Source: Microbulbifer variabilis (GTDB lineage Bacteria > Pseudomonadota > Gammaproteobacteria > Pseudomonadales > Cellvibrionaceae). From it: DNA of 64,000 bases. A program made the translations under genes and the position numbers. Below the pieces are notes generated by a model. That model was not told where the DNA came from, did no database searches, and saw only the letters and a list, made by a program, of their open reading frames with translations. Shown here in pieces: positions 43,832 to 52,971 of this stretch (positions are counted from its first letter, which is position 1; each line of letters starts with the position of its first letter). The stretch covers positions 2,277,001-2,341,000 of the forward strand of contig NZ_CP092418.1 in NCBI RefSeq assembly GCF_023716485.1, written 5' to 3'.

Positions 43832-44257
43832 GTGATTTTTGAGCTGGTTTTAGTGCTAAATACTATTTGGTTTTTAATGGGTTTCAATGTTTTCTCCTTG
43901 CGGGGAAAGATTTTTGCCAAGCTGGTTGTTCCTAGAGAGCATAGGGATACCCCTGTCTTTGGAATACTGGCTGAGTCAGGTAAATTTCTAGGCGGGTTTA
44001 ATTTTTCATTGGCGCTAATGAGTATTCTTTTATTGGTTAATCACGCCTCCTTTTCTGGGGATATTCAAAGATCTATATTGCTTTTTGTTTTTTCTGTTAC
44101 ACATGGTTCTCAGTTTATTTATAACTTGCCAGTCGCGCTAAAGAACCGAAAAGGGGGTGGGCCTTGGAAAGTGAAAGGTGTGATGAAGTTTATATTTATT
44201 ATGGACTTTATCATGATGATGATTAATTTAACCCTGGCGCTTTGGTATTGGTTGTAA
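43832..44257 (+). CDS. Four-helix membrane protein of unknown function
   Basis: About 141 residues, starting at GTG 43832 with a ribosome site (TTGGAGAG). Four hydrophobic helices alternate with short basic loops (FSLRGKIFAKLVVPREHR, ALKNRKGGGPWKVK). No motif identifies a function. It precedes another membrane protein gene on the same strand, so the two may work together. Confidence 0.7.
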   Translation: MIFELVLVLNTIWFLMGFNVFSLRGKIFAKLVVPREHRDTPVFGILAESGKFLGGFNFSLALMSILLLVNHASFSGDIQRSILLFVFSVTHGSQFIYNLPVALKNRKGGGPWKVKGVMKFIFIMDFIMMMINLTLALWYWL

Positions 44258-44387
44258 TGAGGCTGGTCGTTCGGTGTCGGCTAGTGTTGCCATTGCTGTT
44301 ATGGGTGGCTTTTACGGTTTGATAGGTGATGCGATATTGAGTGATATTTTCCATATGAATATGCTGCGTTGAAGGGATGTGAAATAG

Positions 44388-45044
44388 GTGCTTAAATTAA
44401 CAGATGTACCTACTGAACAAGTTTCGGCAATAACAGACTTGGTATTGGCTGTATTGGCGTTGTTTATATTTCTTTATTTTATTAGGCCGGAATTCAAGTC
44501 TGGCTGGAAGAGAAATTGCTGGATTTGTTTCTTTGGGGTGATGTTTATCGTTGGCCTATTGGGTTCGGTAATTCATGGTTTTCAGATTGCCGGGCCTGAA
44601 AGAATATTCATGTGGCATGTTTTATTTTTTTCCCTCGGTCTTTTTCTGGTGTCGTTTACACTTGCTATTATTGGTGATCTTGCCGGTGAGCGAATATCAA
44701 GAAAGTTATTGCCCTACATATTTTTAATTGGCCTGATATTTTATTTCATTGCAGTATCTAGAATTGATGGTTTCATAGTCTTTGTGGGTTATCAAGCGTT
44801 AGTGATGATTCCTGTTGTTATTGGTTATACGTGGATGGGGTTTAGGGGGCGTTTACCCGGGGCTTGGTATATGGTTGTCGGCGGGCTTATTTCTCTCCTG
44901 GCTGTGGTATTACAAGTCAGAACGGCTCTGGAGTTTACGTTTGTTTGGACGTTTAACCATAATAGTCTTTATCATCTGGTTCAAACAATAGGCGTGTTGT
45001 TCTTTTTTGCAGGAATAAGAAAGTCATTACGGGCATCAATATAA
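44388..45044 (+). CDS. Seven-helix membrane protein, DUF6962-like
   Basis: A 218-residue protein with about seven transmembrane helices and a likely outside N-terminus (LTDVPTEQVSAITDLVLAVLA). It contains isolated His residues in or near helices (VIHGFQ, MWHVLF, FNHNSLYHLVQ), a pattern found in CREST-type membrane hydrolases such as ceramidases; this is only a hint. The GTG start at 44388 follows a weak ribosome site. Confidence 0.65.
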   Translation: MLKLTDVPTEQVSAITDLVLAVLALFIFLYFIRPEFKSGWKRNCWICFFGVMFIVGLLGSVIHGFQIAGPERIFMWHVLFFSLGLFLVSFTLAIIGDLAGERISRKLLPYIFLIGLIFYFIAVSRIDGFIVFVGYQALVMIPVVIGYTWMGFRGRLPGAWYMVVGGLISLLAVVLQVRTALEFTFVWTFNHNSLYHLVQTIGVLFFFAGIRKSLRASI

Positions 45045-45240
45045 TTTTCCGTAATTTAATCCAAAAGGTTTTTATGAATAGAAACCCTCTACTCAAAGTG
45101 GTGCGATCTATAAGGGTGGGGCTGAGAAAAGGCGCCCACACCCCCCCTAAGTATTGATGATTGAAGCTTTATAATAAGGCCCCTGGCCAGCTTTAGGTTT
45201 ATAGTGTTTTAGGCTGCAAAATTTATAAAGAAGGCATTCT

Positions 45241-45831
45241 ATGGGCGCCCGAAATACTATCTATGAATATGGGGCAGTAGCTAAGTGGCTTCATTGGATA
45301 ATAGCATTCTTAATTCTAGGATCTTACGTCAGTGTCTATTACCTCCAATGGTTTACTGAAGAGGATACCCCAGCAAACTGGATTGCCTTACAGCTGCACT
45401 TGTCTATTGGCATAACGATTGGTGCTTTTGTACTGTTACGGATATTTTGGCGTTTGACTAATCCCACTCCGAAACTGGAACCTGGCTCCAGGCTAGAGCA
45501 CTTTGCCGCGCATACAGGCCATTTTCTGTTATATGTAGTCATGATACTTGCACCATTAACCGGATACCTAGGAACTGGGGTGAATACTGAGTACTTTTTC
45601 CTGTTTGAAATCCCTCAGTTTGCTGACACTTCCCTTTTTGCCCACCTTGTTCAGAATAAAATGGGCTTGACCTTCAAACAGTTCGAGGAACCTATCGATT
45701 TCATTCATAAGGAAGTGCTGGGTGAATGGCTTATCTGGTTACTTATTTTAGGACACTTCTTGGCAGCCCTTTATCATCACTTTATAAAGAAAGACCGTAC
45801 ACTGATTAGGATGACTACGGGTAATCAGTGA
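45241..45831 (+). CDS. Cytochrome b561-family membrane protein
   Basis: A 196-residue four-helix diheme membrane protein that moves electrons between quinone and periplasmic carriers. Typical features are VAKWLHWIIAFLILGSY near the N-terminus (first heme His), LQLHLSIGITIGAFVLLRIFWR, FAAHTGHFLLYVVMILAPLTGY and the C-terminal LGHFLAALYHHFIKKDRTL. It may connect the periplasmic oxidase and cytochrome upstream to the respiratory chain. Confidence 0.9.
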   Translation: MGARNTIYEYGAVAKWLHWIIAFLILGSYVSVYYLQWFTEEDTPANWIALQLHLSIGITIGAFVLLRIFWRLTNPTPKLEPGSRLEHFAAHTGHFLLYVVMILAPLTGYLGTGVNTEYFFLFEIPQFADTSLFAHLVQNKMGLTFKQFEEPIDFIHKEVLGEWLIWLLILGHFLAALYHHFIKKDRTLIRMTTGNQ

Positions 45832-46474
45832 AACAAGTACTCTTATAAAGTCATTTACCTTGCCCGTGATTTAAATGGCTCTACTATGTGTTCGTTGGTC
45901 GATAACCATAAAGCCAGAGTGCTCTGTTTGACCCTTGATAATGTTGCCGAGACCAGGAATGTATTTTTGAAAATCAGTTGTGCCTGCATTAAGGTTTTAT
46001 TTATGACTCTAGTGAGGAAATTACTTTACCTAATCACATCCTCAAAGATCTAAAAGGCTTTACTGGCGATTAAGTCCAGTATCTGAAAAGTTGCAGGGGG
46101 CTGATAATCTTGGTCTTTCATACCTATGTAAGCGCTATTGAGCTAAAAAGTTCTCCGCACCTGACAGAGTTTTGAGACTAGTATTGGCGCCAGATTTCCG
46201 TGCCGTTCCCGCAATTGATGTTTATATAAATTTTGGAGATCCTTCTAAGGAAACCTGAATGTTTATTGTACTGAGTAATTTGCATATATAACCCCGCCAA
46301 GATTTTACCCAGGTGTATTGGCAGAATTTGATGCCAATTTGGCATAGAAGTTTGGCGCTCGGTTTTCTAATCTTCTGCCCATAACAATGTACCCATCCAT
46401 AGAGATGGCCTGATAGTTTGGAGTCTAAGTAATAACCGGTATGGTCGTTTACTGCGGGTCCTAAGTGGTAGCTT
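45832..46474. other. Long intergenic region, possibly with gene remnants
   Basis: About 640 bases with no convincing gene. The frame of the b561 gene stays open for about 75 codons beyond its TGA (including VIYLARDLNGSTMCSLVDNH), which could be a decayed extension or chance. A 120-codon minus-strand frame (46222-46584) has an unlikely composition and overlaps the small lipoprotein ORF. The AT-rich text looks like decaying DNA. Confidence 0.3.
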
Positions 46475-46606
46475 ATGTGTAGTCGTTTATCTTGGATATT
46501 GTGGTCCGGAGCTCTCTTGTTATTGGCTGGCTGTGATCCCCCCGGGGAATTCCACCCCATAGCGAGGGTGGAACCATTGGTCATACTTTCAATTGAAAGC
46601 CTCTAA
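46475..46606 (+). CDS. Small predicted lipoprotein
   Basis: A 43-codon ORF. It encodes a signal peptide with a consensus lipobox (WILWSGALLLLAGC, Cys20) followed by a 23-residue tail (DPPGEFHPIARVEPLVIL). The lipobox argues that it is real; the weak ribosome site argues against. It is convergent with arsJ. No known family. Confidence 0.45.
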   Translation: MCSRLSWILWSGALLLLAGCDPPGEFHPIARVEPLVILSIESL

Positions 46607-46618
46607 TCAGCTATCTGA

Positions 46619-47866
46619 TTAAGTTACTGCATTGATCATCGGGTTGTCTTCTTCGTTGTGTTTTGGCAATGCAAGCGAAATGAAGGTTGCCAAAAACAGC
46701 AAGCACGTGGATACCAACAGGCAAGCTTGTAAACCGGCAATCTGGAAAATCCAGCCCGACAACAGAGTTCCGGTAAGGCGGCCCAGAGCGTTTGCCATGT
46801 AGTAAAACCCCACATCCATAGAAACGCCATCTTCTCTGGCATAAGCGACGATCAAGTAGCTGTGCACAGAAGAGTTCACTGCAAATAACACAGCGAATAC
46901 CATGAGGCCCAACAAAATGCTGAGTTGAGGGTGGAAGCCGATATAGAGTGAGAAGGCAATCAGCGCAGGTATCAGAGTTAATGCGCAGCCCCACAATAGG
47001 GCGGTTCGCCCATCAGGCAGTGCCGAAGAAAAACTTCCAGTGATCCTTGGGGCAAAGGCTTGTGCTGCGCCATAACCGATGATCCAGCAGGCTAGGAATG
47101 CACCGACTTGCCAGTGGCCCCAGTCGAATTGGCTCGCCAGGAAAACGGGCAGGGCGACTACAAACCAAACATCACGAGATGCAAAAAGGAACAGTCTTGC
47201 TGCCGCAAGGATATTCACCGGGCGACTCTTAGAAAATACATCTTGAAAGCGGGCTTTCACCTTTGCTTTGCCCAAGTCTTTTCGTAAAAATTTCTTACTC
47301 AATAGCAATACTGAGGCGAGAGCGACTGCCATTGCGAATATAGCCCCACGAAATTCCAGTAATGCCAGTAGGCCTCCCCCCATAAAGAACCCAATGCCTT
47401 TCAGGGCATTCTTGGAGCCAGTCAGTAGTGCAATCCAGCGATAAAGAGTTCCTTGGGTATTGTCGTCAGGTAGTAAAAGCTTGATTGAGCTTTTCGCGCT
47501 CATCTTGTTTAGGTCTTTGGCTATGCCAGATATTCCCTGAGCGGCCATAACCAAAGGCACACTGAGATAGCTAGAAGGGACCAATAACATAGCTAAAGCG
47601 CAAACCTGTAATATCAGACCAATATTCATGGTGCGATTAAGGCCTAGCCGGGCACCGAGCCATCCGCCCACCAAATTGGTGACCACTCCAAAAAACTCAT
47701 AGAAAAGAAACAGTAGGGCTATTTCGAGAGGGGTGTACCCCAGGGTATGGAAATGCAGAAGTACCAGCATGCGTAGGGCACCATCGGTTAGAGTAAAAGA
47801 CCAATAGTTACCAGTCACCAATAAATATTGGCGTACCGAGGGCGAAAGGGTGGAGAAAAACTGCAT
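46619..47866 (-). CDS. arsJ: ArsJ organoarsenical efflux permease (MFS)
   Basis: A 415-residue MFS transporter with about 12 helices. In the known ArsJ system it exports 1-arseno-3-phosphoglycerate, which then breaks down to arsenate outside the cell. Identification rests on ArsJ-like segments (YWSFTLTDGALRMLVLLHFH, FFGVVTNLVGGWLGARLGLN, ISGIAKDLNKMSAKSSIK) and on the adjoining GAPDH, ArsR and ArsC genes. It is the last gene of the operon, 98 bases after the GAPDH gene with a hairpin in between. Confidence 0.93.
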   Translation of the reverse strand: MQFFSTLSPSVRQYLLVTGNYWSFTLTDGALRMLVLLHFHTLGYTPLEIALLFLFYEFFGVVTNLVGGWLGARLGLNRTMNIGLILQVCALAMLLVPSSYLSVPLVMAAQGISGIAKDLNKMSAKSSIKLLLPDDNTQGTLYRWIALLTGSKNALKGIGFFMGGGLLALLEFRGAIFAMAVALASVLLLSKKFLRKDLGKAKVKARFQDVFSKSRPVNILAAARLFLFASRDVWFVVALPVFLASQFDWGHWQVGAFLACWIIGYGAAQAFAPRITGSFSSALPDGRTALLWGCALTLIPALIAFSLYIGFHPQLSILLGLMVFAVLFAVNSSVHSYLIVAYAREDGVSMDVGFYYMANALGRLTGTLLSGWIFQIAGLQACLLVSTCLLFLATFISLALPKHNEEDNPMINAVT

Positions 47867-47886
47867 GGGTTTTGGCTCTAACTACT

Positions 47887-47919
47887 AGGGGCTCCTGGCC
47901 TGAAGATCAGGCCAGCCCC
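47887..47919 (-). other. Intercistronic hairpin between gapdh and arsJ
   Basis: A stem GGGGC..TGGCCTGA / TCAGGCCA..GCCCC with a 3-base loop and a two-base bulge lies in the 98-base gap. There is no T-run on the minus strand, so it may tune or protect the mRNA rather than stop it. Confidence 0.55.
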
Positions 47920-47964
47920 GCGGGTATTTATCAGTTTTTTATTGGTGGGATCTAGGACATTGGC

Positions 47965-48960
47965 TTATCCAATCAGGCGAGCCAGCTCTGCAGTACGGTT
48001 GGCATAGCCCCACTCGTTGTCATACCAGGTATAAATTTTCACTTGAGTGCCATTGACCACCATGGTGGACAGTGCATCAACAATGCTGGAACGTGGGTCG
48101 GTTTTGTAATCCACAGATACCAGAGGACGTTCCTCATAACCGAGAATATTTTTCAGCTCGCCCTCTGCTGCGGTTTTCAGTAGGTTATTAACTTCATCCA
48201 CAGTTGTTTCCCGTTCTACTTCGAAAACACAGTCCGTCAGGGAGGCATTGGCCAGCGGGACTCGTACGGCATGGCCGTTCAGCTTGCCAGTCAACTCCGG
48301 GAAGATGGCGGTGATTGCTGTGGCTGAGCCGGTAGTAGTGGGTATCAGACTGGCTCCACAGGCCCTTGCGCGGCGCAGATCTGCATGGGGCGCATCAAGG
48401 ATTGTCTGGGTATTAGTGATATCGTGGATAGTAGTGATAGAGCCATGCTTGATGCCCAGTTTTTCATGTATCACTTTTACCACCGGGGCTAAACAGTTCG
48501 TGGTGCAGGAGGCTGCAGTAACAACTTGATGCTTGGCTGGATCATAAATGTGCTGATTCACCCCCAAAACAATATTTGGTACCCCGTCTTCTTTTACGGG
48601 AGCCGAAACCAGCACACGCTTTACCCCCTGCTTTAAATAGCCCTCCAATTGCGCGCTAGTCTTCATTTTCCCAGAGGCTTCAATAACCAGGTCGCAAGCA
48701 CTCCAGTCTGTGTCGGCAATGGCGAGATTATGGCTACAACTTATTTCCTGGCCAGCAACCGTAATTGTGTTGTCCTTAGCTTCTGCATAATGCTGCCAAC
48801 GCCCGTGTACCGAATCAAAATTCAGTAAATGAGCAAGGGTGGAAGCATCTCCAGCGGGGTCATTGATTTGCACAAACTCCAACTCTGGCCAGTCCCAGGC
48901 TGCGCGCAGCACAAGCCGACCGATACGACCAAATCCATTGATTCCGACTTTGATAGCCAT
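47965..48960 (-). CDS. Arsenate-associated glyceraldehyde-3-phosphate dehydrogenase
   Basis: A 331-residue GAPDH with NAD-binding [16 protein letters not shown], catalytic Cys in [12 protein letters not shown] and the C-terminal [11 protein letters not shown]. In ars operons this enzyme uses arsenate in place of phosphate to make 1-arseno-3-phosphoglycerate, the substrate of ArsJ. Its place between arsR and arsJ supports this role rather than glycolysis. The ribosome site is good (CAGGAG), and an ArsR-like operator lies 24 bases upstream of its start. Confidence 0.94.
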   Translation of the reverse strand: MAIKVGINGFGRIGRLVLRAAWDWPELEFVQINDPAGDASTLAHLLNFDSVHGRWQHYAEAKDNTITVAGQEISCSHNLAIADTDWSACDLVIEASGKMKTSAQLEGYLKQGVKRVLVSAPVKEDGVPNIVLGVNQHIYDPAKHQVVTAASCTTNCLAPVVKVIHEKLGIKHGSITTIHDITNTQTILDAPHADLRRARACGASLIPTTTGSATAITAIFPELTGKLNGHAVRVPLANASLTDCVFEVERETTVDEVNNLLKTAAEGELKNILGYEERPLVSVDYKTDPRSSIVDALSTMVVNGTQVKIYTWYDNEWGYANRTAELARLIG

Positions 48961-48983
48961 GTTGTAACTCCTGAGTAATCTGA

Positions 48984-49005
48984 ATATATGAAAAATCGCA
49001 TATAT
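48984..49005. promoter_or_regulatory. ArsR-like operator ahead of gapdh
   Basis: A perfect 7-bp inverted repeat ATATATG-N8-CATATAT inside the ars operon. It shares the ATATATG arm and an A-rich spacer with the site at 49894-49915. It suggests a second ArsR-controlled promoter for gapdh-arsJ. Confidence 0.65.
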
Positions 49006-49067
49006 CCAGGTAAATTTTTTAGCGACTTAGTGATATTACTTGCCAGCAAAATACCTACTGCCGTGAC

Positions 49068-49412
49068 TTAGCAGCATAGGCTAGCTCTTTGGGGCCTATC
49101 TCCCATTAGGATCAAGTTGCGAAGATCTTCGGCAATAAAGTGCTGATTTGCCTGCAAAGTGTCTTGAAGGATCGATTTGGCCCAGCTGCCCAGTTCAGGG
49201 TTGATGCGGTAAAAGATCCACTGTCCCTGGCGGCGGTCCCGCAATAAATCAGCGCCGCGGAGTAGGGCTAAGTGCCGAGATATTTTGGGTTGGCTCAAAC
49301 CCATAGCAGCAGTGAGCTCGCACACGCAAAGTTCTCCCTCGTGGGCGATCAGTAGAAGCGTACGCAGGCGGGTATCGTCTGCCAGGCACTTGTAGAACTG
49401 AACTGGGTTCAA
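49068..49412 (-). CDS. arsR: ArsR-family arsenic-responsive repressor
   Basis: A 114-residue winged-helix repressor that releases DNA when it binds As(III). The metal site CVC is visible in ELCVCELTAAMG, directly before the recognition helix (LSQPKISRHLALLRGADLL). It starts at TTG 49412 with a GGGG ribosome site. The C-terminus ends with two Cys (ASLCC) that could add to metal binding. It lies 19 bases after arsC. Confidence 0.94.
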   Translation of the reverse strand: MNPVQFYKCLADDTRLRTLLLIAHEGELCVCELTAAMGLSQPKISRHLALLRGADLLRDRRQGQWIFYRINPELGSWAKSILQDTLQANQHFIAEDLRNLILMGDRPQRASLCC

Positions 49413-49431
49413 GGCTTACCCCAAATCTTGT

Positions 49432-49851
49432 TTATGCCGCTTTAGCGGCCTTGTTATACACCAGTACAAAAAGTTTGATGCGGGTACTCAGTTCCAACAC
49501 CGTTGTGTAAAAGGGTTTGAAGCAATGCCGACTGGCAGGGTCTTCAAAATTCCATGAGATCAATTTTCCGTGCCCAGCGGCAGGCACATATTCATTGTGG
49601 CTTTTATCACATAAGGTAATGACTAAATCAAAATCCCGGTCAGCTACCTCTTGTAAACTCTTGGAATAAAGCCCTTTGATCGGGATACCAAAACGTTGGA
49701 GAGCCTTGATGGCACGAACGTCCACCGGGGTGGGGTCTGTCCCTGCACTTGAAACCTCGAAGAACTCTCCCCCATAGTTACGCAGTAAAGCCTCAGCTAT
49801 TAATGAACGAGCCGAATTCCCCGAGCAGACAAACAAAATCTGCCTCTTCAT
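49432..49851 (-). CDS. arsC: Arsenate reductase, low-molecular-weight phosphatase type
   Basis: A 139-residue reductase that converts arsenate to arsenite. The LMW-PTP P-loop is CSGNSAR (Cys9 to Arg15), with the acid Asp104 in FEDPASRH. Thioredoxin-linked ArsC enzymes normally use Cys10, Cys82 and Cys89. Here Cys9 and Cys81 are present, but the Cys89 position is not Cys; another Cys lies at 110. The resolving chemistry may therefore differ. First gene of the operon, with a GGGAG ribosome site and an ArsR-like operator upstream. Confidence 0.9.
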   Translation of the reverse strand: MKRQILFVCSGNSARSLIAEALLRNYGGEFFEVSSAGTDPTPVDVRAIKALQRFGIPIKGLYSKSLQEVADRDFDLVITLCDKSHNEYVPAAGHGKLISWNFEDPASRHCFKPFYTTVLELSTRIKLFVLVYNKAAKAA

Positions 49852-49893
49852 AAATTGCTCCCGAACGGTAAACCGTCCGACTTAGTCCGCATT

Positions 49894-49915
49894 ATATATG
49901 GAAAAACGAATATTC
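49894..49915. promoter_or_regulatory. ArsR-like operator ahead of arsC
   Basis: ATATATG-N8-AATATTC, an imperfect inverted repeat 43 bases before the arsC start. It resembles the site before gapdh and fits known ArsR/SmtB-type AT-rich operators. Confidence 0.65.
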
Positions 49916-49923
49916 AAAGGACC

Positions 49924-49949
49924 AAAAAAACCGGGAGCAGATCCCGGTT
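49924..49949 (-). terminator. Intrinsic terminator of xthA
   Basis: On the minus strand AACCGGGA / TCCCGGTT forms an 8-bp stem with a 5-base loop, and the stem runs into seven T residues. It lies directly after the exonuclease stop codon. Confidence 0.9.
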
Positions 49950-49962
49950 ATTCACTAAATGC

Positions 49963-50778
49963 TTAGAGCTTGAACTCTGCCCAGACCGGCGCATGGTCTG
50001 AGGGGCGCTCCATAGCGCGGATATCATAATCTACCCCTGTGGCCACACAATGTTCCATCAGAGGGCTTGTGGCCATAATCAAGTCGATCCGCAGCCCACG
50101 CTTGGGCTCGCGGTCAAAACCCTTACTGCGATAGTCAAACCAGCTAAATACATCATCTGTATCAGGATTCATCGCACGGAAAGTATCCGCCAAGCCCCAG
50201 GCCTCAATTTTCTGCAGCCATTCGCGCTCTTCTGGAAGGAAGCTGCACTTGCCGTCGCGCAGCCAGCGCTTGCGATTGGGCTCGCCGATACCGATATCTT
50301 GATCACTCGGAGAGATGTTCATGTCGCCAATAACCAGCACCGGGGCTTCGGGATCGCAGGTGGTTTGTAGATAGGTATCAAGGTCAGCGTAGTACTTTTG
50401 CTTCGCCGGGAATTTTACTGGGTGTTCACGATTCTCGCCCTGGGGAAAGTAGCCGTTGATGACGGTGAGAGGTTTACTGCCGCCAATATCGAACTTTCCC
50501 ATGACCATACGGCGCTGGGCGTTATCGTCGTCGGTAGGAAAGCCATATTCGCGATCGATAAATGGTAGGCGTGAGAGCAGGGCAACACCGTAGTGTGTTT
50601 TTTGGCCAAAATAGATTAGCTCGTAACCCAGGTCGCGAATGGCATCTACAGGAAAGTCCTCATCGGTGACCTTGGTTTCCTGGAGACCAATGATATCGGG
50701 TTGATGGCTATCTACCAGAGCCTGCATTTGGTGCAGGCGAGTGCGAATACTGTTGACGTTAAAGGAAACGACTTTCAT
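49963..50778 (-). CDS. xthA: Exodeoxyribonuclease III
   Basis: A cytoplasmic DNA-repair enzyme (AP endonuclease and 3'-5' exonuclease) of about 271 residues. I start it at ATG 50778 because of the strong ribosome site (GGGGGAAGAA) and the family start [15 protein letters not shown]; the frame opens at 50808. Catalytic motifs are IIGLQETKV (metal Glu), [19 protein letters not shown] and the final [11 protein letters not shown]. It is divergent in role from its neighbours and has its own terminator. Confidence 0.95.
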   Translation of the reverse strand: MKVVSFNVNSIRTRLHQMQALVDSHQPDIIGLQETKVTDEDFPVDAIRDLGYELIYFGQKTHYGVALLSRLPFIDREYGFPTDDDNAQRRMVMGKFDIGGSKPLTVINGYFPQGENREHPVKFPAKQKYYADLDTYLQTTCDPEAPVLVIGDMNISPSDQDIGIGEPNRKRWLRDGKCSFLPEEREWLQKIEAWGLADTFRAMNPDTDDVFSWFDYRSKGFDREPKRGLRIDLIMATSPLMEHCVATGVDYDIRAMERPSDHAPVWAEFKL

Positions 50779-50793
50779 TTCTTCCCCCAAATG

Positions 50794-50817
50794 AAAAAGG
50801 TCGGGCAAGCCCGACCT
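50794..50817 (-). terminator. Intrinsic terminator of prc
   Basis: A palindromic stem AGGTCGGG-CAAG-CCCGACCT is followed on the minus strand by a run of T residues. It separates the prc gene from xthA. Confidence 0.85.
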
Positions 50818-50871
50818 AATTGTTTACTGTGCGCATGGGTGCGCTTGGCACACCCAAAGGGCATCACATCT

Positions 50872-52971
50872 TTAGAAATTGGCGACTTGCGGCGGTGCCT
50901 TGCTGGCTTTGTCAGCCAGTCCAATAAAGTCCGCCATTATATAGCCCGCTTCGTTCAAGATTGGATCTTTTTCCAATTTGATTTCCACAGGGCCACCAAT
51001 GGTTGCCACTTCTTCAGACTCACTCTCTTCATAAGCCTCGAAATCCTTGTAGGGTTCAAGCCCTTTTGCTTCGCGACGGCGGTTCTCCATGGAGAGCAGG
51101 CGCTGGTTCACGTTTTCACGTTCCTGCTCTCGCATTACCTCATTAAGGGAGAGATGCTTTCTGTCGGCGCGTTCGCTCTCAAACTTGAATTGATCGCGCA
51201 GGAATATGAAGTCCGGATCTGATGCTGTGCGCTTATTGTGCTTAGTGAGCAGATTAGGAATCAGAGTCTTCAGATTAAAGTACTTGGCGTGTGGTACGGC
51301 GTGGATACGGTCCCAGGGCAGGGCGGTATCGTAAGCGCTTTCACCAACACTCTCCGCATCAATAAGTTGCGGCATGGGGATATCGGGTTTCACGCCCGCG
51401 TGCTGGGTGCTATCACCGGATACACGGTAGAACTTGGACTGGGTAATTTTTAACTGGCCTTCTTTCAGGGGCGCCATGGTTTGCACGGTGCCTTTACCAA
51501 AAGATTGATTGCCAACAACCAAGCCGCGGTTGTAGTCCTGGATGGCGCCGGCGAAGATCTCGGAAGCTGATGCCGAGAGGCGGTTAATCAATACCATCAG
51601 CGGGCCGCGATACATTGCGCGAGAGCGGGAGCGGTTGTGCCGTGAAATCTGCTCATTAGCGTGGCGGATTTGGACTACTGGGCCCTGATCGATAAACAGG
51701 TCGGTCAACATGGTGGCTTCCTGTAGGGAGCCGCCGCCATTGTTGCGTAGATCCAGAATGATACCGTCTACCTTTTCCTCTTTCAGTTCGCTGAGCAATC
51801 TAGCCACATCGCGGGTAGTACTCTTGTAATTGGGGTCGCGGCGACGGTAGGCGTCAAAGTCTATATAGAAGGTCGGCAAGTTGATTACACCGATCTTGTA
51901 GCTCTTCTTACCATCTGAAAATTCGAATACGGCCTTCTTGGCAGCCTGATCTTCAAGCTTCACTTTACTGCGCTTGATCAGGATGGTTTTGTGCGTGCCG
52001 TCGCCGCCGGTGGGAATAGTTTCCAGGCGCACGAAGGTGCCGGCCTTACCGCGGATTAGATCCACCACGTCATCCAGCCGCCAGCCGACGACATCGACCA
52101 TTTCACCATCTTTATCCTGGCCGACCCCTACAATCTTGTCGTTAGGCTTGATCTTACCGGTGCGGTCAGCAGGACCACCTGCTACCAATCGGGCAACCTT
52201 GGTGTATTCCTCATCCCCCTGCAGCACGGCACCGATGCCCTCCAGAGACAACGACATGCTCATGTTGAAGTTTTCCAGGGAGCGTGGGGACAGATAGTTA
52301 CTGTGGGGATCATAAAGGCGAGTCAGCGAGTTCATATAGAGCTCGAATACGTCATTGCTGTTTTGCTGCTCAAGGCGCTTCTTTTGACCTTTATAGCGGC
52401 GTTCCAGCAAATCGCGAATATCCTCATCCTCTTTACCTGTGAGCCTCAGGTTTAAGACGCTGCTCTTTAGGCGCTTACGCCAAAGATCATCGGCATCACT
52501 AATGGAGGTAGGCCACTGACTCTCCTCACGGTCGAGTTCGAGGGATTCATCGCGATCGAAATCGAAAGCGGGCAAGCCTTTTTCGAGCTGGGATAGGATA
52601 TTGTCCAACCGATCGCCCATACGCAGGCGGAAACGGTTATAAATCTCAAAGCCTGCTTTGACATCGCCAGCGCGTAGCTGGTCATCCAGCTTGGTTTGCC
52701 ATTCGCGGAACTCATTGATGTCTGAGGCGAGGAAGTAGCTTTTGGTGGGATCTAGAGCATCAATGTACTCGTCCCAAAGGTCTTCCGACATTTCGTCTCC
52801 GACCTTGATTTTGTTGTAGTGCAGCATTTCTAGCTTGCCGACAATCTCCCTGGCAGTACTGCCCTGGTCCTTTTCAGGTGCCAGAGGCTCGGTCTCTGCC
52901 AGAGCGGTTGTGGAAAGCAGGCCAATGACCAAGAAGCCGGAAAATAGAGCGGCGATCCGATTGGTAAGCAT
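50872..52971 (-). CDS. prc: Carboxy-terminal processing protease Prc/Tsp
   Basis: A 699-residue periplasmic protease that trims or degrades proteins from the C-terminus, including tmRNA-tagged proteins and cell-wall hydrolases. It has a signal peptide ending ALAET, an N-terminal helical domain, a PDZ domain (SLEGIGAVLQGDEEYTKV to PNDKIVGVGQ) and the catalytic Ser/Lys dyad in SASASEIFAGA and SFGKGTVQT. The C-terminal DUF3340 region follows (SLNEVMREQERENVNQRLL). Length fits the Tsp family. Confidence 0.96.
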   Translation of the reverse strand: MLTNRIAALFSGFLVIGLLSTTALAETEPLAPEKDQGSTAREIVGKLEMLHYNKIKVGDEMSEDLWDEYIDALDPTKSYFLASDINEFREWQTKLDDQLRAGDVKAGFEIYNRFRLRMGDRLDNILSQLEKGLPAFDFDRDESLELDREESQWPTSISDADDLWRKRLKSSVLNLRLTGKEDEDIRDLLERRYKGQKKRLEQQNSNDVFELYMNSLTRLYDPHSNYLSPRSLENFNMSMSLSLEGIGAVLQGDEEYTKVARLVAGGPADRTGKIKPNDKIVGVGQDKDGEMVDVVGWRLDDVVDLIRGKAGTFVRLETIPTGGDGTHKTILIKRSKVKLEDQAAKKAVFEFSDGKKSYKIGVINLPTFYIDFDAYRRRDPNYKSTTRDVARLLSELKEEKVDGIILDLRNNGGGSLQEATMLTDLFIDQGPVVQIRHANEQISRHNRSRSRAMYRGPLMVLINRLSASASEIFAGAIQDYNRGLVVGNQSFGKGTVQTMAPLKEGQLKITQSKFYRVSGDSTQHAGVKPDIPMPQLIDAESVGESAYDTALPWDRIHAVPHAKYFNLKTLIPNLLTKHNKRTASDPDFIFLRDQFKFESERADRKHLSLNEVMREQERENVNQRLLSMENRRREAKGLEPYKDFEAYEESESEEVATIGGPVEIKLEKDPILNEAGYIMADFIGLADKASKAPPQVANF

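Noticed and set aside
44256..44387. Short membrane-like frame between the two membrane protein genes
   Set aside because: No ribosome site and overlapping frames; hydrophobic codons here may be chance.
46222..46584. 120-codon minus-strand ORF
   Set aside because: Composition is not protein-like and it overlaps the better small lipoprotein ORF on the other strand.
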